Positions 1 to 7,688 of a stretch of 27,567 nt of DNA are shown one piece after another. Under the pieces are notes generated by a model. That model saw nothing but the letters and a program-made list of their open reading frames with translations, was not told where the DNA came from and ran no database searches. The DNA is from an uncultured Bacteroidales bacterium. GTDB taxonomy: Bacteria; Bacteroidota; Bacteroidia; Bacteroidales; Bacteroidaceae. The stretch lies in contig CADCOX010000170.1 of NCBI GenBank assembly GCA_902803195.1, forward strand, positions 1 to 27,567. The letters run 5' to 3'. How positions within the stretch are numbered: position 1 is the stretch's first letter; every line of letters begins with the position of its first letter. The translations under genes were made by a program, and so were the position numbers.

Positions 1-429
1 GATGAGGCTGCCGCCTGTGTGATAGACAATCAACCGGTGGGCATCGATGTCGAAACCATCAGCGCCTACGACCCTCAGCTGCTGCCTCTGACGATGAACC
101 TTTCGGAACAGCAAGCCATCACCAAATCCGACTATCCAGAACGCGTCTTTGCCTGCCTTTGGACGATGAAGGAAGCGATGCTCAAATGCTTGGGAACAGG
201 GTTGTCGGACGACCTTCCGAACCTACTCATCGACCTTCAGAAAGAAGACTACACAAGCCTTTGCGAAGCTTGCGATAAGTCACTCATTATCAAGCGAAAC
301 TTTACAGTCATTCCTTTCAAGAATGAAGATATCACCGCCTTCCAATTTCATCATCCTCGCTTCCATTTTCTGACCGCCATCAGCGCCGACCTTCGCTTCG
401 TTTTCACCGCCTGCCGAAGTAAAGGCTGA
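1..429 (+). CDS. 4'-phosphopantetheinyl transferase superfamily protein (3' part)
   Basis: The reading frame is open from base 1, so the true start lies upstream of the window; 142 codons remain. Phosphopantetheinyl transferases move the 4'-phosphopantetheine arm of coenzyme A onto a serine of acyl- or peptidyl-carrier proteins in the cytoplasm. Two family motifs are visible in the expected order: GIDVE (metal-binding Asp at codon 16, Glu at codon 18) and WTMKEAMLK (codons 54-62, with the Lys-Glu pair that binds magnesium and the CoA phosphate). The distance between the motifs and the length of the tail fit the Sfp/AcpS-like fold. The missing part should be the N-terminal subdomain of an Sfp-type enzyme. 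The carrier-protein partner cannot be told from this window. Confidence 0.85.
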   Translation, partial: DEAAACVIDNQPVGIDVETISAYDPQLLPLTMNLSEQQAITKSDYPERVFACLWTMKEAMLKCLGTGLSDDLPNLLIDLQKEDYTSLCEACDKSLIIKRNFTVIPFKNEDITAFQFHHPRFHFLTAISADLRFVFTACRSKG

Positions 430-540
430 CGGCCAAACACTCGGTTTCTCACAAGCCTTCGTACCGCCCCCTATAAACCTTGTTCTTCGGCCCACAAACT
501 TACATCTTGTCACGCTACGAACAGACGTGTAGCATCACCC

Positions 541-615
541 CTTTATACGCATCGCCCTACACGTATATTCGCTCAGCCCTACACGTATATTCGTTAAACC
601 CTACACGTATATTCG
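541..615 (-). repeat. Three-unit 22-bp tandem repeat (array 1)
   Basis: The 17-mer CCCTACACGTATATTCG occurs exactly at 555-571, 577-593 and 599-615, a strict 22-bp period. A degenerate partial unit lies just before it (541-554). On the minus strand it reads as the same family as the array at 23851-24008; a further array lies at 16441-16498. The core is close to the palindrome CGTATATACG. The copies are too short and too regular to be CRISPR. Confidence 0.85.
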
Positions 616-641
616 CATCGCTTGTAGCGAACGTTCGAATG

Positions 642-667
642 AGGTGGATCACCTTGGTGGTCCACCT
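642..667. repeat. 26-bp inverted repeat (hairpin)
   Basis: AGGTGGA (642-648) pairs with TCCACCT (661-667) and the inner CACC (650-653) pairs with GGTG (656-659), with one T-G wobble between them, giving a nearly continuous stem. It is preceded by the 10-bp palindrome CGAACGTTCG (628-637). No T-tract follows, so it is not a standard intrinsic terminator. It could be a protein-binding operator or part of a repeat unit. Confidence 0.6.
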
Positions 668-875
668 TCAACGAATATATGTAGCAGCGCCAATGAGCAG
701 ACAAGAAATGCTTTGCGACCAGAGGCAAGCGCTTCCATCTATTGACGCGACGAAGGCTACTAACAAACACGTTCGCCCATACGACCATTCACTCTTCAGC
801 TTGGAAGCAACCGAAAAAAGGGGGCGTTTCAGATTTTTTAACTTCAAGACTGATGGTCGGGTCAGAATAAATCTA

Positions 876-883
876 TACATTTG
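876..883 (+). promoter_or_regulatory. Bacteroidetes -7 promoter element for the ABC transporter gene
   Basis: TACATTTG matches the TAnnTTTG consensus of the Bacteroidetes primary sigma factor. A clear -33 element is not seen. A transcript starting a few bases downstream would place ATG 899 almost at the 5' end and leave about 45 bases before ATG 935, so it favours 935 as start and argues against TTG 881, which lies inside the element. Confidence 0.5.
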
Positions 884-934
884 CCGACTGAATACGTAAT
901 GTTGCGCACACCTGCGCGCGAAGGTAAGCAAGAA

Positions 935-3850
935 ATGAATGATATCATCCTCTCCAGTTTTCTGAGTCTGTTCGCCTTGTTTGGCAAGGAGGAACAGGTG
1001 GACGAGGCGCGAGCACGGACTATGCTCGCGAGCTATCTGCGTCATCATTTCGGCGTCCGCAATGTCGAGAACTACCTCAACCTCTACAGCGATATGCGAG
1101 GGGCCTACGAGCTTACCGACCAATTGGATCCTCAGGCCGTAGTCGCTCAGATCTGCGAGAACCTTCAAGGCAAGATCCAAGTTCGCGAGGGCTGGATGCT
1201 CCTCCTACGTCTGCTGGAGTTCTGCGGCATTCGTGGCGAGAACATTCACCCCATGTTCAGCGTTATGGCCGACCGCTTCGGCGTTGACGACGAGACGCTC
1301 ACGGACTACATCGACTTCGTCAAAGGACGCAGCACTCAGCACGTCCTGCTCCACAAACTGGACGACACCGATGGCGAACTGAAGACCTTGTACGACGCGC
1401 GGACTGGACAACTCATCTTCACCTACACAGGCGGCGACAATGTCCTGCTTAACGACGTTCCCGTCCTCTCGGGAGCTTACCAAGTGTGGCTACAGAGTAG
1501 CGTCCTCAAGGGACGTACGGGAAGGCCAGTCTATTATTCCGCTATCGTCGATGCCCACGTAAACGCCAACGGAAACGGGAAAGCCATCAAGGACGGAGAC
1601 GGGATGCACCAAGTCACGTTCTGCGGTCGCGACATCAATTTCCGCTTCCCCAATAGCGACAACGGTATGCACGACCTGAGCTTCGAGCTACAGGGCGGCG
1701 AACTGTTGGCTATCATGGGCGGTTCGGGAACGGGCAAATCGACCCTCCTTTCCATCCTCAATGGCACGCTCAAGCCACAGGAAGGCACCATCACCATCAA
1801 CGGGCACAGCATCGACGAGCCCGAGGCGAAAGACCTTATTGGATTCGTCCCGCAAGACGACTTGCTCATCGAAGAACTGACGGTCTACGAGAACCTCCTC
1901 TTCACGGCCCGACTCTGCTTCGAAGGCCTCGAGGCCGACGAACTCGACCGCCGCGTGATGAAGACGCTCAAGGACCTAGGCCTTGATGCGGCCAAGGACT
2001 TGAAGGTGGGCTCTGCCATCAACAAATACATCTCTGGTGGACAGCGCAAGCGACTGAATATCGCCCTCGAACTGATACGCGAGCCCGCAGTGCTCTTCCT
2101 TGACGAACCGACGTCGGGGCTGTCGTCTGCCGACACAGAGAAGGTCGTCAACCTGCTGAAGGAACAGACGCTGAAAGGCAAGCTCATCGTAGTGAACATT
2201 CACCAACCTTCAAGCGATGTCTACAAACTGTTCGACCGCTTGTGGTTGCTCGACCGCGGTGGTTATCCCGTGTTTGACGGCAATCCTATCGACGCCATCA
2301 CCTATTTCAAGACGGCAGCCGACTACGCCGATGCCGAGACGAGCGCCTGCCCCACCTGCGGCAACGTGAATCCCGAGATCGTGCTGAACATCATCGACGA
2401 ACGGGCGCTCACGGGCAGCGGCGAACTCTCCGACGAACGCAAGATGACGCCTCAGGAATGGCACGCCCTCTACCTGAAGCACCGTCCGCAGTTGTCTCAA
2501 CCCGAGATGACCGACGTACCTCCGTCCGACCAACGACGTCCCAACCGACTGAAGCAGTTCATCATCTTCCTGCAGCGCAACTTCCGCACAAAGATTACCA
2601 ACGTTCAGTACTTGTGCATCACGCTCTTAGAGGCTCCGCTTTTGGCCATCGTCTGCGCCCTGCTCACACGCTTTGCGCCTCCCGAAGGCTACACCGTGAT
2701 GAACAACAAGAACCTGGTCAGCTACTTCTTCATGGCCGTGATCGTTGCTACGTTTATTGGCATGAGCGGTAGCGCTGAGGAGATAATCAAGGATCGTGCA
2801 CTTCTCAAACGCGAGAAATTCCTGCGCCTCTCCTATGGCAGTTACATTTGGTCTAAAATCATCTATCTCGCAGGTGTATCGGCCATTCAGACTTTGCTCT
2901 TCATTCTCATCGGCAATGCCATCATGGGGCTGCACGGGCTGACGCTCATCTGGTGGTTGATTCTATTCGTGACCGCTTTGCTTTCCAACCTCGTCGGGCT
3001 GCTGCTCTCTCAATGTCTGAGTTCTGTCGTGGCCATATATATCAGCATTCCCATCCTGCTGATTCCCCAAATCCTGCTATGCGGACTGGTCGTCAGCTTC
3101 TCCGACTTGACACCCAAGAGCACGACGGGCAACGTCCCCGTCATCGGCGACCTGATACCTTCGCGCTGGGCTTACGAGGCGCTGGCAGTAACGTCGTTCA
3201 CAGACAATGCCTACGAGCAACCGTTCTTTGCTATCGACAAGCCTAAATACGAGAACCAATGGCATCTAGCAGGCGTCGTCTATGAACTGCAGTCGCAACT
3301 CGAGACGATGAAGGATGAGCAGAAACGCGGGCTTACCGTCGACCCTGCTCACATGCGCATCATTCGCACGAATCTGCCTCGCTTGGCGGCTTTCTGCGGT
3401 ATCGACAACTACTCGGGCGAGGAGAGCTATGAGCCGTTGCGCGCCTATCTGAAAGGAGCCGAGAAGCTCCTCACAAAGCGAGGCAACACCTATACCCTGC
3501 AGGCCGACCGCATGATGGCAGAAGCCCTTCGTCTGAAAGGCAAGGAGGGGGTTCTCCAGCTCAAGCGCGATAACTTCAACCTCAAACTCGAAGACCTTGT
3601 CACAGGTGCAGACCAAGGGCGCATGCTTGACATCGTCGACGACCATATCGTTCCGCGAGCAGGACTGGTGTTCCTGACGCCACAAAGTCATATCGGCCGT
3701 GCTCCATTCTACAGCAGCGAGAAGATCCTCGGCTCGTGGCACGTCAAAACGCTTTGGTTCAACCTCGCCGTGCTGCTCTTGATGTGCATCTTCGTCGGAG
3801 TACTTCTCTTCACGGACTGCCCAGGACGCTGGCTACGCCATGACTCCTAA
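935..3850 (+). CDS. ABC transporter, ATPase fused to ABC-2 type permease (ABCG-like)
   Basis: A 971-residue fusion protein of the inner membrane. An N-terminal helical segment of about 130 residues resembles TerB-like domains. The ATPase follows: Walker A GGSGTGKST at residues 262-270, signature ISGGQRKR near 366-373 and Walker B VLFLDEP ending near 392. A CPTC motif lies after the ATPase. About six hydrophobic segments between residues 565 and 730 form an ABC-2 permease, then comes a soluble region of roughly 200 residues and a last membrane segment near the C-terminus (around residues 940-960). ATPase before permease in one chain is the ABCG half-transporter order, so it probably dimerises and exports a substrate that cannot be named from sequence. 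ATG 935 was chosen because the upstream starts sit in or next to the promoter element. A lipoprotein gene follows 124 bases downstream. The TerB-like call is my weakest point. Confidence 0.85.
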   Translation: MNDIILSSFLSLFALFGKEEQVDEARARTMLASYLRHHFGVRNVENYLNLYSDMRGAYELTDQLDPQAVVAQICENLQGKIQVREGWMLLLRLLEFCGIRGENIHPMFSVMADRFGVDDETLTDYIDFVKGRSTQHVLLHKLDDTDGELKTLYDARTGQLIFTYTGGDNVLLNDVPVLSGAYQVWLQSSVLKGRTGRPVYYSAIVDAHVNANGNGKAIKDGDGMHQVTFCGRDINFRFPNSDNGMHDLSFELQGGELLAIMGGSGTGKSTLLSILNGTLKPQEGTITINGHSIDEPEAKDLIGFVPQDDLLIEELTVYENLLFTARLCFEGLEADELDRRVMKTLKDLGLDAAKDLKVGSAINKYISGGQRKRLNIALELIREPAVLFLDEPTSGLSSADTEKVVNLLKEQTLKGKLIVVNIHQPSSDVYKLFDRLWLLDRGGYPVFDGNPIDAITYFKTAADYADAETSACPTCGNVNPEIVLNIIDERALTGSGELSDERKMTPQEWHALYLKHRPQLSQPEMTDVPPSDQRRPNRLKQFIIFLQRNFRTKITNVQYLCITLLEAPLLAIVCALLTRFAPPEGYTVMNNKNLVSYFFMAVIVATFIGMSGSAEEIIKDRALLKREKFLRLSYGSYIWSKIIYLAGVSAIQTLLFILIGNAIMGLHGLTLIWWLILFVTALLSNLVGLLLSQCLSSVVAIYISIPILLIPQILLCGLVVSFSDLTPKSTTGNVPVIGDLIPSRWAYEALAVTSFTDNAYEQPFFAIDKPKYENQWHLAGVVYELQSQLETMKDEQKRGLTVDPAHMRIIRTNLPRLAAFCGIDNYSGEESYEPLRAYLKGAEKLLTKRGNTYTLQADRMMAEALRLKGKEGVLQLKRDNFNLKLEDLVTGADQGRMLDIVDDHIVPRAGLVFLTPQSHIGRAPFYSSEKILGSWHVKTLWFNLAVLLLMCIFVGVLLFTDCPGRWLRHDS

Positions 3851-3974
3851 ACGATGGCAGCGCCTCTTGCATCGGCAAGGATTCCTAAACTCCAATTCAT
3901 CCCCCCATATTAAACATCATAAAGAGAACAGAAACAAAACAACATTATTAACAATTAATCTCAAAAACAAAAAG

Positions 3975-4775
3975 ATGAAGAAACTTTCCTTTCTCGCTGT
4001 GGCTCTCACAGCAATGATCTTCGCAGCCTGCGGAGGCAACAAGACTGCTCAGACCGCTGAGAACGTCGACACCGTCAAGAGCTTCGAACAGCAGCAGCTG
4101 GAAGCTAGCATCAAGCAGAACTTCGACAGCCTCGCTTCTGAGATTGGTAAACTGAAGCAGCTGCCCATCCGCAAGAAGGACGGCATGATCACCCTCACCG
4201 AAGAAGAGATGCAAGTGAAGCCCAACTACCTTTTGGAGCCCGGCATCGCCGAAGAGACCACAACTCTCGCCGAGAAGTACCGCGTCCTCAGCGCTATGCA
4301 GGTTGACAAGGAAATCGCCGACCTCTATGGCATGTCCACACAAGAGTACGAGAACGAGATTGCCAAACTGCTCGTTGACATCAACGATCCTTCGTTCAAG
4401 TCTATCGAGAACACCGCCAACATCTATGAGGCAACCGAGGAACTGTACAACGCTATGGACGAGAACGGCCGCATCAACTTCTTCTGGCAGATTGTGGCTA
4501 CCTCCCTCGTTGAGCAACTTTACGTGATCTCGCAGAACACCGACAAGTTCCTGACTGCCTTCGACGACGATGCTGCTTCCAACGTATCGCTTCGCGTCAT
4601 CCTCATTCAGGATGCCATCAACCGCCTGACGCAGTACGACCCCGAGATTATCCCCGTGGCCGAAGCTTTCGACCCCCTCACGGTCATCAATGCTACCAAC
4701 GTGCCCGAGCTCAAGTCCCAGCTCGACTCTGCTAAGGATCAGATTGCTGCTGCTCGCAACAGCCTCCTCGACTAA
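3975..4775 (+). CDS. Lipoprotein of unknown function
   Basis: A 266-residue protein starting MKKLSFLAVALTA, with a lipoprotein signal peptide and lipobox FAAC (lipidated Cys19) followed by GGN, so it is likely anchored in a membrane facing the periplasm. The mature part is mainly predicted helix, rich in Glu, Asp, Ala and Leu, with no motif that I can assign. The frame is open upstream to 3840, but the signal peptide fixes the start at 3975, after an A-rich leader of the kind common in Bacteroidetes. It follows the ABC transporter by 124 bases on the same strand, so it may be cotranscribed and could be an accessory to the exporter; this is inference from position only. A strong hairpin terminator lies 30 bases after the stop. 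Confidence 0.85.
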   Translation: MKKLSFLAVALTAMIFAACGGNKTAQTAENVDTVKSFEQQQLEASIKQNFDSLASEIGKLKQLPIRKKDGMITLTEEEMQVKPNYLLEPGIAEETTTLAEKYRVLSAMQVDKEIADLYGMSTQEYENEIAKLLVDINDPSFKSIENTANIYEATEELYNAMDENGRINFFWQIVATSLVEQLYVISQNTDKFLTAFDDDAASNVSLRVILIQDAINRLTQYDPEIIPVAEAFDPLTVINATNVPELKSQLDSAKDQIAAARNSLLD

Positions 4776-4805
4776 ATCAACTGCACGAATACACAGCACA
4801 ACAAA

Positions 4806-4836
4806 GGGAGGGCGCCTCGCAATGAAGCGCCCTCCC
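4806..4836. terminator. Intrinsic terminator, probably bidirectional
   Basis: A perfect 10-bp stem GGGAGGGCGC (4806-4815) / GCGCCCTCCC (4827-4836) with an 11-base loop. The plus strand continues into CTATCTGTTTATTC and the minus strand into TTTGTTGTG, so it can end both the lipoprotein transcript and the convergent signalling operon. Confidence 0.85.
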
Positions 4837-4972
4837 CTATCTGTTTATTCTAGTTCCGAAAAGTGTGAAACGAGGAAAAGGAGTCTCCTTCAACGCTCGC
4901 ATCCAAGCTTGCAGAAGAAAGGGGTGATTCCACTATTCCTCATTCACTTTTCGTGTACTGTCGTCCCTCCGA

Positions 4973-5275
4973 TCACTTGAACTCAAACAGATTGATGAAT
5001 CCAGTCATCGTGAAGACGTTGCGCAGGTCAGCATTCATGCCCGTGATGAACACATGGCTGCCCTTGGGTTTGGCATTCTTGAGAACACCCAGGAACAGAC
5101 GCAGGCCGCTCGACGAGATATAATCCAGTGCTGTGCAGTCGAGCACGATGTCATGCCCTGCACAGTCGTTCAGCGGTTTCAAGTCCTGTTCGCACTGAGG
5201 AGCTGCGGCCGTATCCAGCCGTCCCTCGAAGATGGCAACGAGATTGCCATCCTGTTCTTGAATCGTTGTTTTCAT
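4973..5275 (-). CDS. STAS-domain protein (anti-anti-sigma factor-like)
   Basis: A 100-residue cytoplasmic protein that is one STAS domain, of the SpoIIAA/RsbV size and pattern. The conserved loop reads DYISSSGLRL at residues 51-60; by alignment to the DSSG motif of SpoIIAA, Ser55 is the likely phosphorylated residue. In known systems the unphosphorylated form binds and captures an HATPase kinase/anti-sigma factor, and a PP2C phosphatase restores it. Here it lies 58 bases downstream of a gene encoding exactly those two enzymatic activities in one membrane protein, so it is very probably the substrate of the two upstream sensors. No sigma factor gene is nearby, so the final output may be something other than sigma release. 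The hairpin at 4806-4836 ends the operon. Confidence 0.92.
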   Translation of the reverse strand: MKTTIQEQDGNLVAIFEGRLDTAAAPQCEQDLKPLNDCAGHDIVLDCTALDYISSSGLRLFLGVLKNAKPKGSHVFITGMNADLRNVFTMTGFINLFEFK

Positions 5276-5333
5276 TTTTGCTATCAGTTCTGTTTAATGA
5301 TTTTTCTTAATGCTTAATTGTACCTGTTATCTA

Positions 5334-7583
5334 TTAACTCTTAACCGTTGCTTTAAGCTTCTTACGAAGCGTTAGTACGTTCTGTCCATCGACACGCTCG
5401 TAGTTGATTGAATCCATCATCTCGCGTACAAGGAAGATGCCAAGTCCGCCTATTGGACGATCCTCTGCCGAGAGAGTAGTGTCGATTTCATCTTTGGCCG
5501 TGGGGTCGAAGGGGGCGCCGCTGTCGGTAATCGTGAATTTCAGTCGTTCGTCATTGGCTTGTGCTTCAATATGGACGTCGCCCTTTGTACCTGCGGGGTA
5601 TGCATAGCTCATCACATTGACGACAGCTTCCTCAAGAGCTAAGTTCATCTGCATCGTCGTAGACATATCGAAGCCCAGCGCCTCACAGATGTCATCGACA
5701 AATGCCGCCAGTTGAGGAATCGTCTGCACATCATTTGGGAGCGTAAGGGCTTTGCATAGGCGCACCTCTTGCTGTTGCTTTGTGTATTGTATAGCCAGCA
5801 TTGTCAAATCGTCGCTCTGCTCGGCATCGTCCACAAACTCGCTTACGGCACGATTCATATTGTTGAGCAAAAGCGTGGGCGCCTGTTCGTTAGCTCTCCA
5901 TGCTTGCTGAGTTCTATCCAGAACACGCTGCAAACCGAACTGCCCGTGTGAAGCATCTTCAGCCTCGGTCAAGCCGTCGGTATAAAGGAAAATCGTGGTC
6001 TGCGGCAGCACTAATGTTTCCTGCGGCTGGTATTTCCAGTCGGCCATGATACCGACAGGGATATTGGATACGCAAGGTAATGACTCTACACCATTGCCCA
6101 CAAGCAAAGGTGCATCATGGCCGGCATTACAATAGCGCAGGCGCCCCGTAGGCAAGTCGAGCACACCCACGAACAGCGTCACGAACATGTTCGACTCATT
6201 GCCCTCAGAAATGGTCTCGTTGATCTGCGTGACAATTCGCTCGGGCGCAGCCTCGTGACCTGAGGCCACGCGGAACAGGGTTCGTGTCACAGCCATGACT
6301 AACGATGACGGAACCCCTTTACCTGATACGTCTCCGATGCAGAAGAACAGCTTCTCGTCGCGGATATAGAAGTCGTAGATATCACCTCCTACCGCCTTGG
6401 CAGGTTTCTGAAGTCCATAGATATCAATGTCCTGACGGTCGGGATAAGGTGGATATATCTTGGGCAGCATGGCCATTTGGATATGGCTGGCGATATTCAG
6501 TTCGTTCTCCATGGAAACCTTGGTCGCATTCACCTCCTGTAAGCGATTGAAACCTCGAACCGTTCGAGCGATGATGTAACCCAATAGAGCCAGACCGACG
6601 AGCATCAACAAAAGTAGGTTGAAACCAACTTGACGCAGACCATAATAAATCTCGTGATCACTGCAGACGACAGCCATCGACCAGCCTGTTTCTCCCTCAA
6701 CAGGAGCATAGAAGACGTAGTTCTTCTCGCCTTTGTCATCGGTCACAACGGTCTGACCACGCTGTCCCGAAAGCATATTCTGGTTGAGGGTATTGACACT
6801 CGTATCCTTCATCTTAGCCGTGGCCTGCTGGATGTTCGTTTTGAGAACCAGGCTCTCGATGGGGCAAGCCATGATTTGGCCTTCGCGCGAAATCATCAGA
6901 TTGTAGGACGAAGGATAAATCTGCTTGGAGTTGATGACCTGACTAAGCCAGTCGAGTGACACGTCAGCGCCGATGACAGCCACCGTACGTCCGCTGCTAT
7001 CGTGCAATGGCAGCGCGTAGGTACATAGCATCATACGAGCGCCCGCCTCGTCATAATAGGGTTCTGTCCAATAGCCTCCGTCTTTCTCTTTTGCTTTGAT
7101 GTACCACTCTGAATGCAAATAGTCGTGCGTGGCCGAGCCAATCTGAGAGCGCCCAAAACGCCCATCAGCCTGACGGATTGCATAAGGTTCAAACCACTGC
7201 CCGTACTGCGGATAATAGTTGGCTTCAAATCCTAATCCGCAACCGATGAGAGTGGACGTGTTCTGCAACAGATGCTCGCAGATACCCACAAGCGAGTCTG
7301 GGCGTTGGAAGTTATTTTCAAAGACCCATGCAGTATTCTTCACAGCAGTTTCGACCTCAACCATGAGATTGCGAATCTCCAAACTCTTAGCGTGCAGTTC
7401 GGACTGAGCTCGATGCTGAACCTCCTCACGAATACCCTTGCGTGCAAACAGATACTGCACGACGGCTGTCGTCTCGATGAGTACGGCGGCCGTGATGATA
7501 ATGGCCAAGGTGGAACGCCTCTGTAGCGACTTGCGCCAAGAGGTGAACTGCTTCTGCGTCATCTGTAGTTCCAAGGCCTTCAT
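5334..7583 (-). CDS. Membrane sensor with dCache, SpoIIE-type PP2C phosphatase and RsbW-like HATPase domains
   Basis: 749 residues. Membrane segment at 26-46, an extracytoplasmic sensor of dCache type at about 50-315, a second membrane segment at 320-340, then a short linker without a recognisable HAMP domain. The PP2C/SpoIIE domain covers about 360-600, with metal-binding Asp in GGDIYDFY (Asp401), GDVSGKG (Asp418) and QSDDLTM (591-592). The HATPase domain covers about 610-745, with an N-box around Glu651-Asn656 and a G-box PIGGLG near 710-715. Phosphatase and kinase in one chain should act oppositely on a STAS serine, with the balance set by the sensor. An internal Met at residue 8 is an alternative start. 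It is a paralogue of the upstream gene (105 bases away) and precedes the STAS gene by 58 bases. Confidence 0.92.
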   Translation of the reverse strand: MKALELQMTQKQFTSWRKSLQRRSTLAIIITAAVLIETTAVVQYLFARKGIREEVQHRAQSELHAKSLEIRNLMVEVETAVKNTAWVFENNFQRPDSLVGICEHLLQNTSTLIGCGLGFEANYYPQYGQWFEPYAIRQADGRFGRSQIGSATHDYLHSEWYIKAKEKDGGYWTEPYYDEAGARMMLCTYALPLHDSSGRTVAVIGADVSLDWLSQVINSKQIYPSSYNLMISREGQIMACPIESLVLKTNIQQATAKMKDTSVNTLNQNMLSGQRGQTVVTDDKGEKNYVFYAPVEGETGWSMAVVCSDHEIYYGLRQVGFNLLLLMLVGLALLGYIIARTVRGFNRLQEVNATKVSMENELNIASHIQMAMLPKIYPPYPDRQDIDIYGLQKPAKAVGGDIYDFYIRDEKLFFCIGDVSGKGVPSSLVMAVTRTLFRVASGHEAAPERIVTQINETISEGNESNMFVTLFVGVLDLPTGRLRYCNAGHDAPLLVGNGVESLPCVSNIPVGIMADWKYQPQETLVLPQTTIFLYTDGLTEAEDASHGQFGLQRVLDRTQQAWRANEQAPTLLLNNMNRAVSEFVDDAEQSDDLTMLAIQYTKQQQEVRLCKALTLPNDVQTIPQLAAFVDDICEALGFDMSTTMQMNLALEEAVVNVMSYAYPAGTKGDVHIEAQANDERLKFTITDSGAPFDPTAKDEIDTTLSAEDRPIGGLGIFLVREMMDSINYERVDGQNVLTLRKKLKATVKS

Positions 7584-7688
7584 ATAGGGTACTATTCTTT
7601 CGTCGTTTTTGGTCTTTATCGTTTGTTAGGACACTCGGTTCGCGTGTGAGTTTAATGAAGCTCTTAACTTTTAGCGATTAGCTCCACG

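Larger units (their letters stand above)
430..875. other. Intergenic gap with 22-bp repeats and an inverted repeat
   Basis: About 450 bases lie between the phosphopantetheinyl transferase stop and the promoter of the ABC transporter gene. The open frames here on both strands are short, overlap repeats and resemble no family I know. The gap holds the tandem repeats at 541-615 and the inverted repeat at 642-667, both listed separately. From 670 to 875 I see no gene and no convincing RNA structure. Confidence 0.7.

Noticed and set aside
541..615. Possible CRISPR array (also 23851-24008)
   Set aside because: The whole unit including any spacer is 22-23 bp and the bases between cores are themselves conserved; there are no cas genes.
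625..645. tRNA-like T-loop GTTCGAAT
   Set aside because: The flanking bases do not form a T-stem, and no acceptor or anticodon arm can be drawn.
4878..4890. AAGGAG-T-CTCCTT inverted repeat as a terminator of the STAS gene
   Set aside because: It leaves no loop of workable size and no T-tract; the hairpin at 4806-4836 explains termination better.
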